Origin: Oscillospiraceae bacterium
GTDB lineage: Bacteria > Bacillota > Clostridia > Oscillospirales > Oscillospiraceae
DNA: 57,935 bases
Assembly: GCA_017624715.1 (NCBI GenBank)
Contig: JAGAMN010000033.1
Coordinates: 1-57,935 of the forward strand
Direction: 5' to 3'
Below are positions 54,829-57,935 of this stretch, piece by piece. Each line of letters starts with the position of its first letter. The first letter of the stretch is position 1. The notes beneath the pieces are model-generated. The model worked only from the letters and a program-made list of their open reading frames with translations, was not told where the DNA came from and searched no databases. The position numbers and the translations under genes were made by a program.

Positions 54829-55827
54829 TTACTTCAGAGCCTCTTCCACAGCAACAGCAACGCTAACGGTCATGCCGACCATGGGGTTGTTGCCTGCGCC
54901 CAGGAAGCCCATCATTTCCACGTGGGCAGGGACGGAGGAAGAACCGGCAAACTGAGCATCACCGTGCATACGACCCATAGTATCGGTCAGGCCGTAGGAA
55001 GCGGGGCCAGCTGCCATATTGTCGGGGTGCAGAGTACGGCCGGTGCCGCCGCCGGAAGCAACGGAGAAGTACTTCTTGCCCTGCTCGATGCACTCCTTCT
55101 TGTAAGTGCCGGCAACGGGGTGCTGGAACCGGGTGGGGTTGGTGGAGTTACCGGTGATGGAAACGTCCACGCCCTCGTGGTGCATAACAGCAACGCCCTC
55201 GCGGACATCGTCACAGCCGTAGCAGTTAACAGCAGCGCGCTCGCCGGTGGAGTAAGGAATCTTCTTGACGATCTTCAGCTCGCCGGTGTAGTAGTCGAAC
55301 TGAGTCTGCACATAGGTGAAGCCGTTGATACGGCTGATGATCTGAGCAGCGTCCTTACCCAGGCCGTTCAGGATGACCCGCAGGGGCTCCTTACGAGCCT
55401 TGTTGGCGGAGCGAGCAATACCGATAGCGCCTTCAGCAGCAGCGAAGGACTCGTGACCAGCCAGGAAAGCGAAGCACTTGGTCTCGTCGCGCAGCAGCAT
55501 TGCGCCCAGATTGCCGTGGCCCAGACCGACCTTGCGGTCCTCAGCAACAGAGCCGGGGATGCAGAAAGCCTGCAGGCCGATGCCGATAGCCTCAGCAGCC
55601 TCAGCAGCGTTCTTAACGCCCTTCTTGATGGCAATGGCAGCGCCAACGCAGTAAGCCCATGCCACGTCCTCGAAAGCGATGGGCTGAATGCCCTTAACGA
55701 TCTCGTAGGGATCAAAGCCCTTAGCCACGCAGATCTCGCGGCACTCTTCAACGGAATTCAGGCCGTACTGTGCCAGGACACCGTTGATTTTGTCGATTTT
55801 TCTCTCGTAACCTTCAAACAAAGCCAT
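54829..55827 (-). CDS. GGGtGRT protein
   Basis: A 332-aa protein of the GGGtGRT family, named for the motif here seen as SVASGGGTGRTLHPDN. Other conserved parts are 'LGHGNLGAMLLRDETKCFAF', 'ERAAVNCYGCDDVREGVAVM' and the C-terminus MGFLGAGNNPMVGMTVSVAV. It always travels with an Fe-S scaffold-like protein, encoded 15 nt upstream here. The biochemical role is not known. GAGGAGG precedes the ATG. The last 15 codons (54829-54874) derive from the integrated element; the displaced native end is at 46260-46305. Confidence 0.92.
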   Translation of the reverse strand: MALFEGYERKIDKINGVLAQYGLNSVEECREICVAKGFDPYEIVKGIQPIAFEDVAWAYCVGAAIAIKKGVKNAAEAAEAIGIGLQAFCIPGSVAEDRKVGLGHGNLGAMLLRDETKCFAFLAGHESFAAAEGAIGIARSANKARKEPLRVILNGLGKDAAQIISRINGFTYVQTQFDYYTGELKIVKKIPYSTGERAAVNCYGCDDVREGVAVMHHEGVDVSITGNSTNPTRFQHPVAGTYKKECIEQGKKYFSVASGGGTGRTLHPDNMAAGPASYGLTDTMGRMHGDAQFAGSSSVPAHVEMMGFLGAGNNPMVGMTVSVAVAVEEALK

Positions 55828-55842
55828 TTTTGTGTCCTCCTC

Positions 55843-56535
55843 TTATTCGTGGCGGGGATCGATGTACTTGGCAGCACCGGCGAAGCGGCCGTAGGAGCCC
55901 TTGGCCTTCTCCAGAGCGGTGGCGGCATCGTCGCCCTTCTTGATGAAGTCCATCATCTTACCCAGATTGATGAACTCGTAACCGATGATCAGGTTGTCCT
56001 CGTCCAGAGCGCAGCGGGTAACATAGCCCTCTGCCATCTCCAGGTAACGGGGGCCCTTGACCTTGGTGGCAAACATGGTGCCAACCTGGCTGCGCAGGCC
56101 CTTACCCAGGTCTTCCAGGGAAGCACCGACGGCCAGACCGTCCTCAGAGAATGCGGACTGGCTGCGGCCGTAAACGATCTGCAGAAACAGCTCGCGCATA
56201 GCGGTGTTGATGGCGTCACATACCAGGTCGGTGTTCAGAGCCTCCAGGAGGGTCTTGCCGATCAGGATCTCGGAAGCCATAGCGGCAGAGTGGGTCATGC
56301 CGGAGCAACCCAGAGTCTCTACCAGAGCCTCTTCAATGATGCCTTCCTTCACGTTCAGGGTCAGCTTGCAGCAGCCCTGCTGAGGAGCGCACCAGCCGAT
56401 GCCGTGGGTGAAACCGCTGACATCTTTAATCTCCTTGACCTGAACCCACTTGCCCTCTTCGGGAATGGGAGCGGGGCCGTGATAAGCACCCTTGGCCACG
56501 GAGCACATATGTTGTACTTCGCTACTGTAAATCAT
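55843..56535 (-). CDS. Iron-sulfur cluster assembly scaffold-like protein
   Basis: A 230-aa NifU-N/IscU-related protein of the type paired with GGGtGRT. Cys residues in 'IGWCAPQQGCCKLTLNVKEG', 'VETLGCSGMTHSAAMASE' and 'NTDLVCDAIN' are candidate cluster ligands, with GCSGMTHS matching the IscU GCxxx motif region. A helical C-terminal extension is typical of this subgroup. AAAGGA lies 8 nt before the ATG. It is the first gene of a two-gene operon with the GGGtGRT gene. Confidence 0.88.
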   Translation of the reverse strand: MIYSSEVQHMCSVAKGAYHGPAPIPEEGKWVQVKEIKDVSGFTHGIGWCAPQQGCCKLTLNVKEGIIEEALVETLGCSGMTHSAAMASEILIGKTLLEALNTDLVCDAINTAMRELFLQIVYGRSQSAFSEDGLAVGASLEDLGKGLRSQVGTMFATKVKGPRYLEMAEGYVTRCALDEDNLIIGYEFINLGKMMDFIKKGDDAATALEKAKGSYGRFAGAAKYIDPRHE

Positions 56536-56591
56536 GGCAAAATTCCTTTCTTTTCAAAGGCGGTGATCCGCCTTTATGATTTTCCGCAAAT

Positions 56592-56620
56592 ATTATACTC
56601 TCCCCGACCAGAATTGTCAA
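56592..56620 (-). promoter_or_regulatory. Promoter of the Fe-S scaffold/GGGtGRT operon
   Basis: TTGACA (56615-56620, minus strand) and TATAAT (56592-56597) are 17 bp apart, full consensus, so the operon should be strongly expressed. Confidence 0.9.
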
Positions 56621-56706
56621 TCGTCCCACAAAGAAAGTCGGCCTGATTTTGCATAATTCCACTACTTTTCTACTCCGCACAATTCTACTATTTTCCCTGC
56701 CATCCC

Positions 56707-56735
56707 TTGCAATCCCCACTTTTTCCTTTTATAAT
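56707..56735 (+). promoter_or_regulatory. Promoter of the PHP-domain gene
   Basis: TTGCAA (56707-56712) and TATAAT (56730-56735) are 17 bp apart, 35 nt before the ATG. Confidence 0.75.
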
Positions 56736-56770
56736 GACACTTAAGTAACAAGACAAGGGAGGTCCTCATT

Positions 56771-57778
56771 ATGCGACGTTATCTGCTTCCTCAATCCGGC
56801 AATTTTTACAAAGCAAATATGCACTGCCACACCACCGTTTCCGACGGCAGAATGACCCCTCAGGAAGTCAAAGAGCATTATATGGCGAACGGCTACAGCA
56901 TTGTGGCTTTTACAGACCATCACGTTCTGGTTCCTCACCCCGAACTGAAGGAAGAAACCTTCCTCCCTCTGTACGGCGTGGAGCTGAATGTGGATGAAAT
57001 CGAGGGCCCTGAGCGTGCCAACGGCAAGACCTGCCATTTCAACCTTATCGCCTTGGAAGAGGACAATCTGATCCAGCCCTGCTATCACCGCACCAAGTAC
57101 ATGGGCGGACACGCTGAAGAACATCGCTGCGAGGTGCGTTTCGACGAGAGTCTTCCGGACTACGAGCGGATCTACACCTGCGAATGTCTGACAGAAATGA
57201 TGGAAACCGCCCGAAAGCAAGGCTTTTTTGTCACCTACAACCACCCTACCTGGTCCCGGGAGCGCTATCCCCAGTACATGAACTACCACGGAATGCACGC
57301 CCTGGAAATTATCAATTACGGCTGCCTGGTAACTGGCTATGAAGACTACAATCCCCGGGTCTACGACGACCTGCTCAGCGATGGGCGGCGGATCTATGCG
57401 GTAGCCGGCGATGATAACCACAAGCTGGCCCACACCTGCGGTGGATTTACCATGATCAAGGCGGACAAATTGGAATACCGGGCCATCACTTCCGCCTTGG
57501 AGCAGGGTCATTTTTATGCATCCTACGGTCCGCTGATCCATGAACTGTGGGTAGAGGACGGAAAAATCCACATCACCTGCTCCGGTGCTTATCAGGTTTC
57601 CTGCCATAAGCAAATGCCCCACCGGGACAAAGCCTGCCGTGCTGAACCTGGGCAGCAGATCACCGAAGCAGAATTTGACATTGCCCCCGGCGACGGCTAT
57701 GTGCGCCTGACGGTTACCGATGACCGGGGACGCCATGCTGTGACCAATGCCTACTTCCCCGATCAACTGTTTGACTAA
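56771..57778 (+). CDS. PHP-domain phosphoesterase-like protein
   Basis: A 335-aa protein with an N-terminal PHP domain: 'FYKANMHCHTTVSDGRMTPQ' (HxH ligands), 'FTDHHVL', 'GVELNVDEIEG', a later 'FVTYNHPTWSRERY' and 'AVAGDDNHKLA'. The C-terminal 80 residues form a beta-sandwich-like tail. The family includes nucleotide and phosphate-ester hydrolases; it is distinct from the histidinol phosphatase at 15891. The substrate is unknown. GGGAGG precedes the ATG by 9 nt. Its 3' region is cut short by an insertion sequence 25 nt after the stop. Confidence 0.88.
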   Translation: MRRYLLPQSGNFYKANMHCHTTVSDGRMTPQEVKEHYMANGYSIVAFTDHHVLVPHPELKEETFLPLYGVELNVDEIEGPERANGKTCHFNLIALEEDNLIQPCYHRTKYMGGHAEEHRCEVRFDESLPDYERIYTCECLTEMMETARKQGFFVTYNHPTWSRERYPQYMNYHGMHALEIINYGCLVTGYEDYNPRVYDDLLSDGRRIYAVAGDDNHKLAHTCGGFTMIKADKLEYRAITSALEQGHFYASYGPLIHELWVEDGKIHITCSGAYQVSCHKQMPHRDKACRAEPGQQITEAEFDIAPGDGYVRLTVTDDRGRHAVTNAYFPDQLFD

Positions 57779-57803
57779 ATAAAAAGAACCGTCAAGGTGC
57801 ATT

Positions 57804-57935
57804 TGTCAAGCAAAAGTAGACACTAAAAAACCCCATAATATTAGAAGCCCAGTTCGGTCTTGTACTGAACTGGGCTTTTATAGCCCAGAGCGGCCGCAGG
57901 CCGCCTGTTATTAAAGTAATATACATACTCGTCCA
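57804..57935 (-). mobile_element. IS3-type insertion sequence, right end (partial)
   Basis: TGTCAAGCAAAAGTAGACAC at 57804-57823 is a typical IS3-group terminal sequence beginning TG. It is followed inward by the transposase 3' end. The rest of the IS lies outside the window. Confidence 0.75.
57841..57935 (-). CDS. IS3-family transposase (OrfB) C-terminus, partial
   Basis: The minus strand encodes DEYVYYFNNRRPAAALGYKS and then PVQYKTELGF-stop. This is the conserved end of the rve-type DDE transposase OrfB of IS3-family elements (compare 'YYNNRRPQRALGYKTPVQY'). The catalytic Glu region lies outside the window. A hairpin AGCCCAGTTC/GAACTGGGCT overlaps the stop and may terminate the gene. Confidence 0.9.
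   Translation of the reverse strand, partial: DEYVYYFNNRRPAAALGYKSPVQYKTELGF

Larger units (their letters stand above)
46306..54921. mobile_element. 8.57-kb integrative element in the GGGtGRT gene 3' end
   Basis: Perfect 47-bp direct repeats at 46306-46352 and 54875-54921 bound the element. The element brings its own version of the last 15 codons of the target gene (54829-54874), keeping the protein intact. A tyrosine integrase gene lies next to the right end. Other contents are two paralogous small proteins, a winged-helix protein, an XRE regulator, a serine resolvase, a WYL regulator and a coiled-coil membrane protein. I see no relaxase, coupling protein, portal or capsid gene, so it is a small island or mobilisable element that would need help to move. 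Confidence 0.88.

Noticed and set aside
46306-54921. Prophage
   Set aside because: No portal, terminase, capsid, tail or lysis genes; 8.57 kb with integrase and resolvase fits a small integrative island.
54829-55827. Disruption of the GGGtGRT gene by the element
   Set aside because: The element carries a matching 3' end, so the reading frame and C-terminal residues are restored.
54799-56646. Plus-strand open frame of 615 codons opposite the GGGtGRT and Fe-S scaffold genes
   Set aside because: It is fully antisense to two genes with clear families, RBS and promoter; the product is low-complexity Ala/Gly/Leu/Ser with no domain and no RBS. It is a shadow of biased codon use.

Overview
The window looks like a chromosome segment from a low-to-mid GC monoderm gut bacterium, most likely Clostridia of the Oscillospiraceae/Ruminococcaceae type. 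The reasons are strong GGAGG-type ribosome binding sites, TTGACA/TATAAT promoters, lipoprotein and sortase-type surface proteins, ECF transport, a YerC/TrpR-like regulator, TrmK-Nif3 and YebC families, a GGGtGRT/Fe-S scaffold pair, and interspersed hairpin repeats of the kind common in that group. The placement is inference; no 16S rRNA gene is present.

Region 1 (1-11.4 kb) is a vitamin B12 locus. A BtuF-like lipoprotein gene runs off the left edge. Divergent from it, one promoter feeds two consecutive cobalamin-riboswitch-like elements, each followed by its own intrinsic terminator. Behind them lie a 61-aa HNH-repeat protein, a 1143-aa cell-wall protein with a PQQ/YncE-like propeller, a membrane-anchored protein ending in a transcobalamin-like DUF4430 domain, and an ECF transporter made of T, a fused A-A ATPase, S and a second T. 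I read this as a surface capture and import system for corrinoids.

Region 2 (11.4-16.7 kb) holds a SLOG protein and a small Spo0A-C-like protein, an XRE regulator, a GNAT gene behind a structured leader RNA with a terminator against its RBS, a membrane transglutaminase, tRNA-Arg, mutY and a histidinol phosphatase. Region 3 (16.7-30 kb) holds an XRE gene divergent from a BspA-type surface protein, a type II topoisomerase pair, YitT, a degenerate transglutaminase lipoprotein, a cation efflux protein, GNAT plus a four-helix-bundle protein next to a 179-bp nested palindrome array, tRNA-Gly, YerC and a polar amino-acid ABC transporter.

Region 4 (30-40.6 kb) has two very short translated-looking ORFs, a lipoprotein/subtilase pair, DUF1858, trmK-nif3, yebC, a repeat-rich exported protein and two zinc-ribbon membrane proteins.

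Region 5 (40.6-56.6 kb) is an integration hot spot. The GGGtGRT gene near 55 kb is followed by an 8.57-kb integrative element (tyrosine integrase, serine resolvase, WYL regulator divergent from a coiled-coil membrane protein, small element genes). The element is bounded by a perfect 47-bp direct repeat inside the target gene's 3' end. Beyond it, displaced GGGtGRT gene tails, each with the same terminator, recur at 46.2, 45.2 and 40.7 kb, separated by cargo (phosphoesterase; GH20, NagB and a GT2 glycosyltransferase). This looks like repeated insertion at one attachment site. The window closes with a PHP-domain protein and the end of an IS3-type insertion sequence.
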